Notes: generated from the sequence alone by a model not told the origin. DNA of 64,000 bases from Bettongia penicillata ogilbyi (GCA_023548195.1 JAJHZJ010000496.1:7900144-7964143), one strand, 5' to 3'. Numbered from the stretch's first letter, positions 21,296 through 33,915 are shown. Numbers and translations are program-made.

Positions 21296-22009
21296 GATCA
21301 CCCCTATAAAGAGTATTTACTTAGGTTGATATTTTAATTAATAGACAGTGCATTTTTGTGGTCCCTTTCAGCTCCATATAGCATCCATACATGAATGAAG
21401 CATTTAAAAAAATACTGAACAAGTACAACAAATATATAATTGGAGAGGGATAAATGACAAAAAGTATCTCTCATGATGGATTCATTACAAAATTTAGAAA
21501 ATGATCAGAATATTTTGGTTTATTAGAAACTCCAAAGGAATGTTGGACTTCAGTGAAAGTCACCTCTGTCTGACTTCTCATTTTCTGAGTGGGAGTTTGT
21601 CACCTGCTAGGAAACCAGATGCTACTTCAGAGTCGTTACAGTCTCTAGTTTCCCAGTTAATAGAACAATCTTTTACACATCTGTAACATTTTTCTTGTCA
21701 GGATTCTCAGAAATTAATGATTGTGCACACCAATAATACAACCCAATCTATGGTGTAAATTGGTTTTGTTATGACATGATATCTCCATAAGCATACAAAA
21801 TTGCAAACTGCTCCAAGACAAGGGACTAGTCTTATACTTCTTCCCTAGACCAAATCAACCTTAGTCAAAAGAGTTCAATTTGCATACTCAACAAATGTTG
21901 AATGAATGACATTTATGCATTTCTATTAACAAAAAATAAATTGGGGACAATTTCTATAAATATTTGACAAAGAGTCATTGTAGTTTAAATTAATTTTAAG
22001 AAGAAAAAT

Positions 22010-22190
22010 GTAGTATAGAAAGAGCTCTGTAGTGAATGGAAATAGGCTCATATCCATTTCTTATGTTTACTACATATGTGACCTTGAGCAAATAAGTCTC
22101 TAGACCTTAGTTTTCTCTTCTGTAAAATAAATAGATTTGAGTATATGGCCTCTGAGGTCTCTTCCAGATCCAGGTATATGTTACTACTTA
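22010..22190 (+). repeat. THER1-type SINE, sense
   Basis: 'tagtatagaaagagctctgt', 'tatgtgaccttgagcaaata', 'ttctcttctgtaaaataaat' and the tail 'tggcctctgaggtctcttcc'. Confidence 0.75.
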
Positions 22191-22671
22191 ACAAATTGCT
22201 TTTAAAAAAGTCATCACCAAGCATCCCCAGTACTTTTGAGTGACATCATGGCCTCTAGAAGCTCAACCAATAACTCTAAGTCCGCTGCATTCCGGACACA
22301 GGATTCAAAAATCAGAAGATGACTCCATCAGAGCCGTAATGAGAGGATTTGTGTGCAGGCAAGTGGCACAAACCAAATCTGGGGCAAGCAGACCAAAGCA
22401 CTTTCTCATTTAAGGTAGCCAAACACCTTCTATGTCTTTGTTTTAACTGTTTTTATTAGGTACTGTGCTTAGTTCTTTCTATTACGAAGAGGGCTTTGTA
22501 ATGTAGTCAATTTTCCCTAAATTCTTTTTCCAGTGACAAAAGTTCACCTTACTGATTCAGGCCTTGACCAAGATCTACTCAGGATCTTGTACTAGGTTCA
22601 GGTCATACATCACTGTCCCTCTTTCATTAGAGATGAGGACTTAGGGAAAATAGTCGTTATCGGGCAATTGT
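22191..22671. other. Unassigned DNA
   Basis: No family or coding signal recognised. Confidence 0.4.
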
Positions 22672-22923
22672 GATTGTTGAGACATTTTCAGTTGTGTCTG
22701 ACTCTTTTGACCCCATTTGGGATTTTCTTGGCAAAGGTACTGGAGGAGTTTGTCATTTCCTTCTTGATTTCTTTTGACAGATGAGGAAACTGAGGCAAAT
22801 GGGGTTCGGTGACTTGTTGAGGGACACAAAGCTGCTAAGTTTCTGAGGCCAGACTTGAACTTAAAAAGATGACTTTTCCTGACTCCAGCCTCTGCAGTCT
22901 ATCCGCTGTGCCACCTAGCTCCT
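22672..22923 (-). repeat. MAR1-type tRNA SINE, antisense, near full-length
   Basis: Complete antisense order: 'cagttgtgtctgactctttt', 'gaccccatttgggattttct', 'cagatgaggaaactgaggca', 'ttcctgactccagcctctgc' and 'ccgctgtgccacctagctcc'. This long tail with a 'gggtcatgaagagtcagac'-type end is characteristic of abundant marsupial SINEs. Confidence 0.8.
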
Positions 22924-23364
22924 TATTAAGGGGTGAGGGCTGTTTAATTAATTTGGTCAGTCTAAGAGACCAATCAACCAGCCAAGTGGAGGTGGGAATT
23001 CTATACCTACAAAGAGGAGGGTAGACTGTTTTTAACACTGCAAGTCTTCTAATTTCTCATTTCTGACAAAAGATAATAGAGTTCCTAACATTAATTATTT
23101 TCCAGCATTAGGAGAGGTGGCAAGGAGAGGAAATAGATACTTGATAACTGAATAAATAAAATATAATTTTAAAGATCCCAGTGCCCTCTAAAATAGAACT
23201 AAGGTAAGCTGAATTTAATTAAAGCAGAAAGGCCAGAATTCATATCCCATTTCTGATACTTACTGGTCACATGAACTCCTGTAAGTCATCTAAATTCACT
23301 CTCAAACCTTATAGTATCACCAGGGTACTAGGAAAATTAAATGTGATTCTCACTACGTACAACG

Positions 23365-23512
23365 CTAATATATATTATATATATACACACATATATCAGT
23401 ATATATCACATATATAACATATATATACATAACACATTATATACATATATCATGCACACATATATGTAGTAGATATTAATATACATCTATAGTCATATTA
23501 TATACGTACTCT
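23365..23512. repeat. TA/CA-rich simple repeat
   Basis: Alternating TATA and CACA sequence with no element recognised. A weak MIR-like scrap precedes it at 23230-23300. Confidence 0.8.
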
Positions 23513-24194
23513 CCCACACTTTCTCTACACATAGAGAAACTTAATCATACATGCAAATGTAGAGATTCTTAAAGTTTGATAAAATGCTAATTTTTTAATT
23601 GGTCAACATCCATCATAGACAATAACCACTTATGGGAGTGGATGATTTGAAAGGAGGAAGGTAATAGACTTTCTTTTCTCTCTGTTGTCAGTGCAATTCT
23701 GATCCAAATTCTTCTGCCTTGTATCCAAGGTAATAATTTTCTGTTATACAAAGACTAGTCAGGAAAGGAATTTTTTTTTTTTTATTTACTGAGAGCACTT
23801 TTTTAAAACAAATGTATAGGGAAAACCACTGACTCTGTTGTCCAGCAAAGAATGATTTCTTTCCAAAGTGTTAGAGTAACATTTCTTCAAAGGAAACCTT
23901 TGCCCTACAACATGTTTTCTCTGCCTGCCATTGATGATTGCAAGGAAGAGCCAAAATGAGTTTCCTGTTTTGGAATTGACATTCAGCACATGTTATGGGT
24001 ATTTTTTTCTAATGTACCAGAACATTTCTGTCAGTAAGAAGATGATAGTGTACAGAATGAAAAAAAGAAACATTTTAGGTTTTATCATGAAATTCATGGG
24101 TCATTATAGACATCATAAATCAATGTATTGCCCTCCAATTCATCTATAATGGTGTATTACCTCTAAAACTGTGTAAATATTCACTGCCCCTACC

Positions 24195-24245
24195 ATGCCA
24201 TAAGTTCATGGGGGGCAGTGACTCTGATTTATCCATATATTTTAT
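24195..24245 (+). mobile_element. L2 3' end scrap
   Basis: 'aagttcatggggggcagtga' followed by 'ctctgatttatccatatatt' fits the L2 'aagctccttgagggcaggga' block. Short. Confidence 0.4.
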
Positions 24246-24249
24246 ATTA

Positions 24250-24462
24250 TAAAGCCATAGATTTAGAGCTAGGAGTGACTTTAGAGTAGAAATAATCTAA
24301 TCCCCCCATTTTATAGATGAGAAATCTGAGGCCCAGAAACATGCAGTGATTTGTCTAAGGTCACTTGATAGAGGATAGCACAAGATAGATAAGGTGAGAT
24401 TTGAAGTAGGCACTCAGCTCCAAATTCAGTATCCTTTCTAATGTGCCACACTGCTTCTTGAT
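24250..24462 (-). repeat. THER1-type SINE, antisense, full-length
   Basis: 'gccatagatttagagctagg', 'gatgagaaatctgaggccca', 'tgatttgtctaaggtcactt' and the reversed head 'taatgtgccacactgcttct'. Confidence 0.8.
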
Positions 24463-24479
24463 CTTCTAGCCCAAAGATT

Positions 24480-24560
24480 TCTTTTTATAGATTAGGAAAC
24501 AGATGAAAAAAAGGGTAATTTGCCTAAAATTACATAGACAGTAAGTAGTAGAACCAATGT
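24480..24560 (-). repeat. MIR SINE fragment, antisense
   Basis: 'ttatagattaggaaacagat' and 'attacatagacagtaagtag' fit the MIR core in reverse. Confidence 0.5.
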
Positions 24561-24714
24561 TGTATAGAGGATTCTGAGCGTGATAGATACTCAACATAGC
24601 ATCTTTTCTCTTCCACCATATGGCCTCTTCCCTTTCCTTTTTATGATGAAAGCTATGGAATACTAGTACATTTCTTTAGTTTAGAGGACTTGTCGATCCT
24701 TCAAAGGATGAATG

Positions 24715-24795
24715 CTTGACTTTTTATTCATATATTCACAGCACTCAACACAGTGCTTTGAAGACAGTAGGTGCTTAATTAGTGATTGTTAAATC
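24715..24795 (+). mobile_element. L2 LINE 3' end
   Basis: 'cagcactcaacacagtgctt' and 'gtaggtgcttaattagtgat' match the L2 terminus. Confidence 0.6.
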
Positions 24796-24819
24796 GAATT
24801 GGAAACTTACATCCAAAGA

Positions 24820-25255
24820 CCATGTCTTTATCCCATCTCATTACTTCATCTTTTCATATAAATCCTTCCTCTTCCTCTTTCCCTAATTTTTCAAGGGCAT
24901 CGCTATCTTTCTAGTTACCTAGGTTCACAAGTTAAGTTTCATTTTCGGCTTTCCACTTCTACTCATTCTGCATGTATGATCAATAGCTAGCTTTAATTCT
25001 TCTTCCACATCTGTCACATTTGTTCCCCTTCTCTCCACTAACATAGCTTCCTTCCTATTCCAGGCTTTTATAATTATTACAGTAGCCTCCAAGTTGCCCT
25101 TCCCCTTCCTCCCTGCCTGGAGTCTTGCAAACACTCTAATCTATCATCCACTCAGCTGTCAAAGTATTATTCCTAAAACTCACTTCTTACCATGTCCTTC
25201 TTTTATGTAATAAATTCTAGTGGCTCCCTACTTAATCAAGGATTAAATGTATTTC
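24820..25255 (+). mobile_element. L2 LINE ORF2 3' part
   Basis: Follows the nucleotide order of the post-catalytic part of L2 ORF2 in sense: 'aggttcacaagttaagttt', 'gttccccttctctccactaa', 'ctgtcaaagtattattccta' and 'tagtggctccctacttaatc'. In intact L2 this encodes the region after the reverse-transcriptase active site. Frames are broken. Confidence 0.65.
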
Positions 25256-27339
25256 ATCCTTTTTAAATCTATTTTTGTATAATTTCTATAATGTGCTCAT
25301 TATTACCATGGCCATTAATGTATATGATTTCTAAATGCATGAATATACACATATTGGGGACACATGGCCCCCTCATTTTCCTGATAGAGTTTTATCATAA
25401 AGTTTAGAGACCATTGCTTTAGATTAGTACATACTTTCATTCATTAATTTCTGTCTTCTGCCAACAGAAAATGTTATTCTTAAAATTAAATAACCTTGAT
25501 GCAAGTTGGTTAAACTGGGACTCTTGCCCAAGGAGGGTGTGGGACAAACAGAGAAACAGAACGCTTTATGAGTCCATTTAGTATAGTCCCTGACACCAAA
25601 GGAATTCTACCAATTCCTGAGTTTGTCATCATATTGATATATTCCAAGATCCCTGGCATCTGCTTACTTTAAATTGGTGCATTTGTAAAATACTCCACTT
25701 CCTTTTGTTTACCTCAATTTAAAATCCCCTAGACCTTAAACTCCACCTGGAATTAGCCTGAAAAGTTTGGCACAGAATGAATTTCCTGGTAACGTCATAT
25801 GTGTTTCTTCATTTCTCAGAGCTAAAAACCGTGAGACAGTCAAGGAATTGGTTGTCCTTAGTACATACAATTTGATGACCAGAATGTTTTCTATGCTCTA
25901 TTAATAATCCCTGATGTCAGAGCAACTCACTGTGAGACTCTGTATTGATACCTTGAAATCTAGGTTGGGTTCATATTGGTACATACCCAGAAATCATCCT
26001 TCATTAAGTATCCATCAGCACACTGAATGTGACGTTATTTCCCCCAAAGTTACTTGAGAATGTCCTCTCTCTGTCTCTGTCTTTCTCTTTCTCAGAAATC
26101 TAGATTTCTGCAAACCTGGATGATATGAAATCAAAGTAAATTTAAATGTCAATACAATTCAATGTAATAAGCCCCTTCTCCTTGTCCCTAGTCCTAGGCC
26201 TCCCTCACATAGTCTTGCAAGTTTGGTTGATCCGTCACACATCTGAGTGAAAAAAGAGAAATACAAAGTGTAAATTAATTTCCTTATGATGTCAATGTGG
26301 ATTCATTTTGAACATGTTGAACTGAGAAGGAATAACCAAGGATTTGTTTTCTTTTTCCTCCTCTAAGAAAATAAAGTATGTAATATAATATAATAATGTA
26401 TCATATGTAATATATTACACATATATTACACATAATATATAATATAATAATAATATAATCGATAAGTAATAGATTTTTCCCCCACTTTTCTTCCAAAGTA
26501 GAGAAACTATCCAATTTATGTTAGTTACAATAGGATAACAGAAACATTTCCAGTTTAAGAGATTATTTGCTCTCATGAAATACTATTTAAAAGTGCATTG
26601 TAGGTATATTCGCAAATGGACTCTTTTAAGGATGCTTGGACTCAGTTTCATTCTGAATAATTTGATCAACCCTCTCCAGGAAAGAAACAGTAAGCAGTAG
26701 AAAATGGTAACCTGATTTTCCAGTTTCCATTTGGAAGAGTAGCTTCCAGGAAGTCCCTATTATATTCCCCAACTCAGAAATGAGGTCTTTGATATTTTAA
26801 TTGATCTTATTTTTTAAGCTACAGCACAGCCCCCAAATGTATTTACCTTAAGTAACTAACACAATTATATTGAGAGATTTCAGTCTCTTCCTGTGTGTTT
26901 AAAGGACTTCATTCTGATGCAATCAATGAACAACATTTGGGGAAGGATATTATGATCCAAATAAGCTAGATCAATTTTTTAAGTGACTGTATAATAGATT
27001 ACCTAACTGAAAATGTTAAGAATTGAGCCAAAATATTGATGAAATAATCTAATTACACGAGCTTCTGTTTTTATGAAGATGGAATTGATTTGTAAAGAAA
27101 TGTGACGTTCCACAGGGGCATTTGCCAGGATTTTAAGGTTCATTTTTCAGAAATGTTATGTATCTCTTGAGCACATTACTAGATACACTCATCACTAGAA
27201 GTTCAATGATCAGGTATCTCTCTTAGATTCCATTGCATTCCAATTGACAACTTTTTTGCTGAGCTGTTGAACACTCACTCAATTTTTACATTCACTATGG
27301 GAGAGCAATAGTTTGCACACGTTTGGAGCATTTTATGCT
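25256..27339. other. Repeat-poor stretch
   Basis: About 2 kb with almost no recognisable mobile sequence apart from an AT-rich simple repeat at 26372-26465. Sequence complexity at 26500-27300 is normal and no exon is visible. This is one of the better places to test for conserved non-coding DNA. Confidence 0.4.
26372..26465. repeat. AT-rich simple repeat
   Basis: Runs of TAATA and TATTACA-type units, including short palindromes such as 'tgtaatatattaca'. Confidence 0.8.
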
Positions 27340-27505
27340 TTTAAAAAAATTGTTTTCTTCACAACAACCATGTGAAGTAGATAGTAAAAATGATATCCCT
27401 TTTTTGCAGATGAAAGAACTGAGGCTCAGGGAAAGATATTGACCCATGGCAATGCATTAGGGATGAAACCAAATCTTCCATCTCCAAATCCAGATCTCTT
27501 TGCAT
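27340..27505 (-). repeat. MIR SINE, antisense
   Basis: 'cacaacaaccatgtgaagta', 'ttttttgcagatgaaagaac' and 'ctgaggctcagggaaagata' in antisense MIR order. Confidence 0.7.
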
Positions 27506-27937
27506 AGGCAAATTTTTATAAACACAAGTTAGACACAATTAAACTTGTCCTTTGGCATTTGTACAAAATAGAGCCAATGGCTTATTGCTTACCAAAGAAC
27601 GTGTATGGTCTGAAGGACTCCAGCTTAATTCCACCAATGCAAAAGATTAGTAGCTGAGCAGTTAGCCAGGTCAAGTGATGCCACTTGCATCATTTCCATA
27701 TGTTAATAAATTTAGCTAGGAGAATGACCTCATCCCTCCAGAAGATACTTGTTAGTAAAAGAGTTTCTAGGGAGTTGATCATGCTATAGGACATGACAAG
27801 TTCTTGCTACTCTGAAGTAAGCATCAGGTGACTCCAAAGAGTGCCAACTGGCAACCATAAAATGCAAAGACTGCCTAGGAAATTGTGATCTACAAGCCCA
27901 GAAAAGTAAGCTCAGGCCAAGGTGTGCAGGGTCTTAC

Positions 27938-28142
27938 GATCTTAGGATCATAAATATAGAGTGGTAAGGGACTTTAGAGGACACCAGTCCAATTCCTTCA
28001 TCTTATTGGTGAGGAGACAGAGGACTAGAGAGGTTCAATGCCTTGTCTAAGGTCACCCCTGGAGCGAATATTAGAAACATTAGTGCCATTTGAACCCCTT
28101 ACTTCTGATTCCACATCCACCACCACCCTTTCCACTAAAATA
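27938..28142 (-). repeat. THER1-type SINE, antisense
   Basis: 'aggatcataaatatagagtg', 'aagggactttagaggacacc', 'agaggttcaatgccttgtct' and the reversed head ending in 'ccctttccact'. Confidence 0.75.
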
Positions 28143-28454
28143 AGTTTCCTAGAATTCCTGGCTAAGGACAGGCTCAAAACAAACACATCACATTAGGAGC
28201 TATTTGTGCTGGAAATATGTGTAAGAGAAAAAAATCAAATCAGTTTTGTCAGTACCTGGTTAAACTTAACATATACTTAAAAAACATTATAAGCTTATTA
28301 TTTCATATAGGTACTGCTTTTTTGTTCATTTATTATTAAGTTCATATTAAAATATTTGAAGCTATATTAGAACACTCTTTAGTGATCAGCTGATTCCCAT
28401 AAATTAAGAGACATTGTATGCTCATAACAAGCACTAATGAAATCCAGAGCACAT

Positions 28455-28668
28455 CAGGGTTTACAAAGAGAAACACACACCTCTCAGCATTTGATCCTCA
28501 TAGCAAGTCTATGAAGTAAGCAAAATATGCTTAATTGTCCCCATTTTACAGATGAGTAAACTAATGCTCAGAAAGAAGTGACTTGCCAAAAGTTGAACAA
28601 TTAATAAGTAGAGCAGAGACACCAGGTCTCTGGATGCCAAATTGTGTTCTTTCCACTTCATTACAGTT
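28455..28668 (-). repeat. MIR SINE, antisense
   Basis: 'gggtttacaaagagaaacac', 'ttgatcctcatagcaagtct', 'ccccattttacagatgagta' and 'aagtgacttgccaaaagttg'. Confidence 0.75.
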
Positions 28669-29164
28669 GCATCTCCATCCACGTGCTTTTTACCCATCAT
28701 TTGTGGACCACATGAACTTGAGTACCTTTTTAGAGTCATGATGATAGCATTGTCACACTATCGCATTTGATGACACATTTTAAAGAACTTTTATATACAC
28801 TGACTGATGGAGGGAAGGGTCCATGCAGAGAGAGGAAAGGAGAATGAATTTAAAGTATTCATATGCATAAAGGAGGAATTAAGAGAAAAATGGAATAGTC
28901 CCATGTTTATTGTTTTATTAGCAAACTTCTCAGATCTGAGCTATTATGGAAACATAGCTATGTCTAAACATTTAGACAGGGCTATTTTATTACAGTTTCA
29001 ACCGCAATTCAGGATGACTCGGTCAGATACACTCAATCTACCCAGTTTCATGACCTGGATACTCAGTCTTCTCCACCAATAACGAATTCATATAAACAGA
29101 TACCACATGGCCAGAGCCTCATGTAGTGTCAGAACTTGGAGGTACTTTAGACACAATCAGAACA

Positions 29165-29360
29165 GTTAATCATAGACTTTGTGCAGGGAGAGACCTCAGA
29201 AGTCTTTGAATCCAACCCCTTCATTTTATAGACGAGTTAATTGAGACTTGTAGTGGTGAGATAACTCGCCCAGGAACACATTGCTAATGTATCAGACATA
29301 GAATTTGAACTCAGGTCTTCTTATCTCTAGATCCAACACTTTATCCCTTATGCCACATGA
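29165..29360 (-). repeat. THER1-type SINE, antisense
   Basis: 'agggagagacctcagaagtc', 'ccccttcattttatagacga', 'tttgaactcaggtcttctta' and 'cccttatgccacatgacc'. Confidence 0.75.
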
Positions 29361-29377
29361 CCTTGATATCCAGTCAA

Positions 29378-29500
29378 TGAACCAACAAACATTTATTAAA
29401 TGCTGACTATTTATTTGCCATTCACTGGAGGGATAAAATCTGAATGATAGAATCTATGTCCTTGAAGAGTGTGGTCTTGCTATAATGATAATCTGTGTCC
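29378..29500 (-). mobile_element. L2 LINE 3' end, antisense
   Basis: 'aacaaacatttattaaatgc', 'ttgccattcactggagggat' and 'gtccttgaagagtgtggtct' follow the reversed L2 3' end. Confidence 0.6.
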
Positions 29501-29504
29501 TTGA

Positions 29505-29598
29505 GATAATAGATCCCAAATTGTAAAGAATCTTGGAGGTCATTTAATCCAACCTCTTCATTTTACAGATGAAGGAAGGTAACTGACTCACAAAATGC
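29505..29598 (-). repeat. THER1-type SINE fragment, antisense
   Basis: 'aagaatcttggaggtcattt', 'aatccaacctcttcatttta' and 'cagatgaaggaaggtaact'. Cut off before its head by the following L2. Confidence 0.6.
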
Positions 29599-29599
29599 A

Positions 29600-30078
29600 A
29601 TTTGGTGTTCAAAGCCCTCTAACCTAGACCCTTCCTGTTTTCCCAGTCCTCTTTCGCTTTATTCCCTAACATATACTCATCACATACTGAAGACTGATAC
29701 TGACCTCCTGGTTGTTCAACAAATAAGACACTCCATCTCTCAGCTTTGGGCATTGCTGTTGACCATTCACCATGCTTGGAATGTTCTGCCTCCTTCACTC
29801 TAACCACTGACTTCCCTGGTTTCTTTTAAGTCTCAACTAATATCTGACCTAATGCGAGAAACCTTCCCTAATCTCTCCTAACTCCACCACTTTCTCTCTG
29901 ATTGCTTCCTATTTATCCTGCATATAGCTTCCTTTGTACATATTGTTTGCCTGTTCTCTCCCCCATTAGACTGCAAGCTCCTTGAGGGCAGAGGCTGTTT
30001 TATGCCTACGTTTTTTATTCTCATCACTTTCCACAGAATTTAGAGCATAATAGGCACAAATAAATATTGATTGATTTC
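29600..30078 (+). mobile_element. L2 LINE 3' end, about 480 bases
   Basis: Well-preserved L2 3' sequence in sense: 'aataagacactccatctctc', 'ccatgcttggaatgttctgc', 'cttcctatttatcctgcata', 'gcaagctccttgagggcaga' and a terminal 'aataaatattgattgatt'. The last codons of ORF2 and the 3'UTR are covered. Reading frames are broken. Confidence 0.8.
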
Positions 30079-30224
30079 CCAGATTCACATTGTATTAAAT
30101 CTCGTGGATTTTACCTTCCTTTTTTTTTAAATTTCAACAGTCCTTACTTTCATTAATAAACGTGTTGATTCCAAAGGTTTAGGTCATAATCTATCCATGA
30201 TCTTTCAATCTATGAGCCTTGTAT

Positions 30225-30325
30225 CTGACCTTGTAGATGAGAAAAATGAGTCAGCCAGTTAAACCCAGAAGCAGAACCAGAACCCAAACCCAGTTGTTTT
30301 GGCTCGCAGGATCTGGGAAGCTGTA
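30225..30325 (-). repeat. Possible MIR SINE, antisense
   Basis: 'gatgagaaaaatgagtcagc' and 'agaacccaaacccagttgtt' give a weak antisense CORE-SINE outline. Confidence 0.35.
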
Positions 30326-30770
30326 TCAAACTTGGTGACTGAGGAGAATTCCATTTCTAACCTCATTACCCAATCAATTAGCCTGAATAGTCCCAACACT
30401 ACTGGTTTATAGAGGTACTCATATTTTTAATCATTCTCCCATAGTTGTGGTACTGGTGGAAATGCATCAAGAAAGAAGTATGGGTTATGTTACAAATGCC
30501 CCAGAGTCGCTTTTGAATGAAAAAAAAAGTGTGCTCATTTTCTAGAAACTCTGATAATGAGAAACGATTTGTTAAGATAATCACACAACTTGGTGGAAAA
30601 TTCAGTCAACCAAACCTCTGAGGTAGAGCAGGGGACTTAGAACCTCTCAATCTGCTGCTTTAATCAAATTATCCTGGAAAGGCACAGGAGGTACTGTGAC
30701 AAGTGATACATTTCAGAGACAGCATCCTTTTTGTTCAGTCAAATGAAGAGTTATGTAGGGACTGGTTGTG

Positions 30771-30818
30771 TCGTGTGTGTGTGTGTATGTGTGTGTGTGC
30801 GCACGTGCGCATGTGTTG
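30771..30818. repeat. (TG)n with GCGCACGTGCGC core
   Basis: TG repeat interrupted by 'gtgcgcacgtgcgcatgtg', a strongly alternating purine-pyrimidine stretch suited to Z-DNA. Confidence 0.9.
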
Positions 30819-30964
30819 GGTGCAGGGTGTTTCATTTTCAAGCTTCAAGCACTGGACAAATTTATTTGATATGAGCTAAAGGGAATGATGAGAAAAAAAG
30901 GTGGGGACTATGACAAAGTACTGATGTGGAGAATTGACAAGCAGTTTTAGTGAAATGCATCCTC

Positions 30965-31013
30965 CTTCTAGTCAAATCAATAAGCATTTATTAAGGGCCT
31001 ACTGTGTACCAGT
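30965..31013 (-). mobile_element. L2 3' end scrap, antisense
   Basis: 'aataagcatttattaagggc' then 'ctactgtgtaccag' is the reversed L2 terminus. Confidence 0.65.
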
Positions 31014-31185
31014 CTGGTATAATGGACAGAAGGTATCTCTGTAAGTCAAGAAAACCTTTGACACATCTGATTGAGGGGTCCTGGAAGCAAACCTCATCAC
31101 TTCCCAGTGCCCTAGGCAAACTCTCTAAGAATAAGAATCAATCTGCCCTGATTGAGGGTACTTCCACACCAGGACTTTTGTGCTA
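31008..31185 (+). repeat. tRNA-derived marsupial SINE, sense
   Basis: Head 'ctggtataatggacagaagg', then 'cagtgccctaggcaaactct' and the tail 'gattgagggtacttccacac'. Same family as 12014-12192. Confidence 0.65.
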
Positions 31186-31285
31186 GGTTGTTCCTTATGT
31201 CATATAGCTAGTAATTGTCAAGAGTCTGAATTTGAAGCCAAGGCTTTCCTGACCCAAAGTCCTTGTACTACCAACATCTTGGAGT
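31186..31285 (-). repeat. SINE fragment, antisense
   Basis: 'catatagctagtaattgtca', 'tttgaagccaaggctttcct' and 'gacccaaagtccttgtacta' fit a reversed tRNA-SINE head. Confidence 0.55.
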
Positions 31286-31684
31286 TCTGTTAGGTGAACC
31301 ATATCCCTATGATATAATCCATGATTAAACCATAGTATAACAGAAGAATACTCCAGACAGGGTGTGGTCTTCATCTGCTCCTGTTTAAAGAGGATATGGA
31401 GCTACTATTAAATATTGAGAATATGAAAGAGTCCACACATTGAAATCTATCATTTTTCAGTAGAGATGAAGACCATAATATGTGATAACATCTGTCATTG
31501 TTTACGTAATGCATTAATATTTTAGAGCACTTCACATATCCCAGGATCTAAATTCAGCAAGAATACTTATAAAAACCTTGGAGTTTAGTGATATAGTTGC
31601 TTCCTTCAATACTTCACCTCACACCTATCCATCCATGCCTGACCATTCTGTGCTACTTTTGTCCATGTTATTCTTTAAACCCAA

Positions 31685-31780
31685 GGAAAACCAGAATTTC
31701 ATCATTCTGATGCCCAGAACTTGGCACAGATCACAGGAAATACTTGAGAAATGCTTGTTGTTGATGAAGAACAAAGCAGA
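31685..31780 (+). mobile_element. L2 LINE 3' end
   Basis: 'gatgcccagaacttggcaca' and 'tacttgagaaatgcttgttg' resemble the L2 terminus. Confidence 0.5.
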
Positions 31781-32287
31781 AGTCTGAATTATCCTTGGAA
31801 ATCTACAGTGTTTTTTCAGTAGGACCCCCAGGGCAAAAATGATCTTTAACACATAGAGGTTCTCCCAGAGATTCTGTTTGGTTGGGAGTCATACTAGAAT
31901 TCTCCAAAAAAGACAAAAGGTGGTATGATGAGGATCCAGTATATTTCTATTGATGACTTGTGCTCAAAAAGTGATATGAGACATTGTTGAGAAAATATAT
32001 AATCAAAAATAAAGTAGGAGAGCTGGTGATGTAGCAAGGTTAAAGGAAATTTGATGGAACATTCATCTGATGTATTGGCCATCAATAAGTGTACAAAGAT
32101 ATACAGTCAGGCCTCTTAAATTTGAGGATAATTCTATGGAGGAACTGTGGTATACTATGTGATATACTATGGGACATGGATATTATTTGCATAGGATGAA
32201 AAAATACAGGTAAGTTACAATGTGCACCAGTGGAGGGAATATCCACACTGCTGACATCATGGATACATTAAAGCATGTGCAAAATAC

Positions 32288-32495
32288 TAGATTCAGGGAT
32301 CATAGGATAACAAGATCACATATTTGGAGCTGGAAAGAACCTTGAAAGTCTTCTAAGCCCCTCATTATACAGATAATGGAAGAGAGACTTGGGCACGTTG
32401 AGTGATTTGTCCAAATTCTAACTAGTACGTGACTGAAGTAGGCTTTGAACCCATGTTTTTCTGACTCCAAGTCTAGTATCATTATAAATACACTG
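32288..32495 (-). repeat. THER1-type SINE, antisense
   Basis: 'atatttggagctggaaagaa', 'cctcattatacagataatgg', 'tttgaacccatgtttttctg' and 'actccaagtctagtatcatt'. A possible tRNA-SINE tail scrap sits just before it (32208-32275). Confidence 0.7.
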
Positions 32496-32499
32496 TCAA

Positions 32500-33639
32500 T
32501 TTTTACATAGACAAAACAAGATAATCCCTATCCTTAAGGTATTTGAAATGTGCATTTAGAAAAGTACTCCAATATTCCAACTGATCTGTGATGTCATTAA
32601 TGTAGGTATGTGTAGTGCAAATGCAATATTCACAGAGACTATGCCCATCATGAATATGCCAGTGCTATTCTGAATCCCTAAACACAACAGACTCTCCACA
32701 TGGAAGACAGAACCAAAACATTTATTCAGACACCAGAAAGCCAAAGCCTAACATCAGAAAGTCAAATTCATCATAGCAACAAAGAAATCCATCATGGTAA
32801 CCAAGCAGTCCATGCACATTATCAGGCCTTCCCCCCAAAAAACAAACACTCACAAGCCTACTTGTCTGCCTTTCTCCCTCAGTTCTGATTGCTCTGACCA
32901 AATTTCCTTCCAGCTCTGTTGTAGCTCAGCCTCTTCCTGTTCCACCCTTCCTGCTCCACCCATCCAGCAAGCTCATTTTCCATGTCATTTAAGCAGTTCA
33001 CATGGGTCTATTAGTGGATGGGAAAGATTTTCAAATTAAGCAAAACATTACATTTAAAATAAGCAAAAATGCATTATCAATACAGTATACTCTTCAGGAT
33101 GCAGATCCAAAATATTTGTGTCTGTCCAACCTGATCCATGAACTCCCATATTTACACATAGGGTCCACACAAGGTTCTGAGGACTTTCCTTGTATTCTTT
33201 TGATGTTGAAATGATAACAATGCAATATGTGAATTATCCATTTATGATTACTTTCTCCCAGTCAGGTGACTAACCAAATTTTGGTGTGATCCTACCTTGC
33301 TTTGATATCTTTACCACCTCTTCTGAGTCGTTACTTACTTGTAGTGTGATGCATCCTGGCCCTACCCATCATGTTCCTCTCCATTGACCTTTGGATGTTA
33401 CTCACTTCAGATACATAAATGTGAGTAATTGAGTACTACAAATGTAGTACAAGGGGATGTGGTCTTCAACTTAGCATGCCAGGTATGGCACCACATATAT
33501 TGTAAATGGAATTTTAGAAATGGAATTATTACTGCCTTCCAGGATTTCAAAGGATATGAGAATGAATGCTTTGTGATCTTTATTGGTATCAGTTGTATCT
33601 CACATTGATCCAATCATAACCTGCATTGAAGTATAGTAG
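32500..33639. other. Unassigned DNA, possible old interspersed repeat
   Basis: The part 32700-33060 ('tttattcagacaccagaaag', 'ttcctgttccacccttcctg') reminds me of a dispersed marsupial repeat, perhaps LTR-type, but no terminal repeats or coding motifs are visible. No claim of a gene. Confidence 0.3.
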
Positions 33640-33838
33640 GATAACAGAATCAGAAAGGTATTCCTAAATAACCTAGGCTAATTGCTTAATTCAACAGTTA
33701 AGGAAAAGAGATTCAGAAAACTTAAATGACTTGCCTAAAGTCAGATGATTAGCAAATGGTGGAATCAGAACTTGAACTCAGGGTCCTCAATTCCAATAGA
33801 GTAGTCTTTTCATTAGCACATGCTGCCTCTAATACTAA
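33640..33838 (-). repeat. THER1-type SINE, antisense
   Basis: 'gataacagaatcagaaaggt', 'aaatgacttgcctaaagtca', 'cttgaactcagggtcctcaa' and 'ttagcacatgctgcctct'. Confidence 0.7.
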
Positions 33839-33915
33839 TACATGATTCTCTAATTTTATGACAACTTGATCTCATACTAATTAGAAGAGAATTAGAGCTG
33901 TCATCTTTTCAACTT

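Noticed and set aside
24182..24220. Hairpin with 'cactgcccc' arms.
   Set aside because: The right arm is ordinary L2 3'-end sequence and the pairing is imperfect, so it is probably coincidental.
32700..33060. Possible LTR.
   Set aside because: No paired terminal repeats, primer-binding site or retroviral motifs could be seen, so it was left unassigned.
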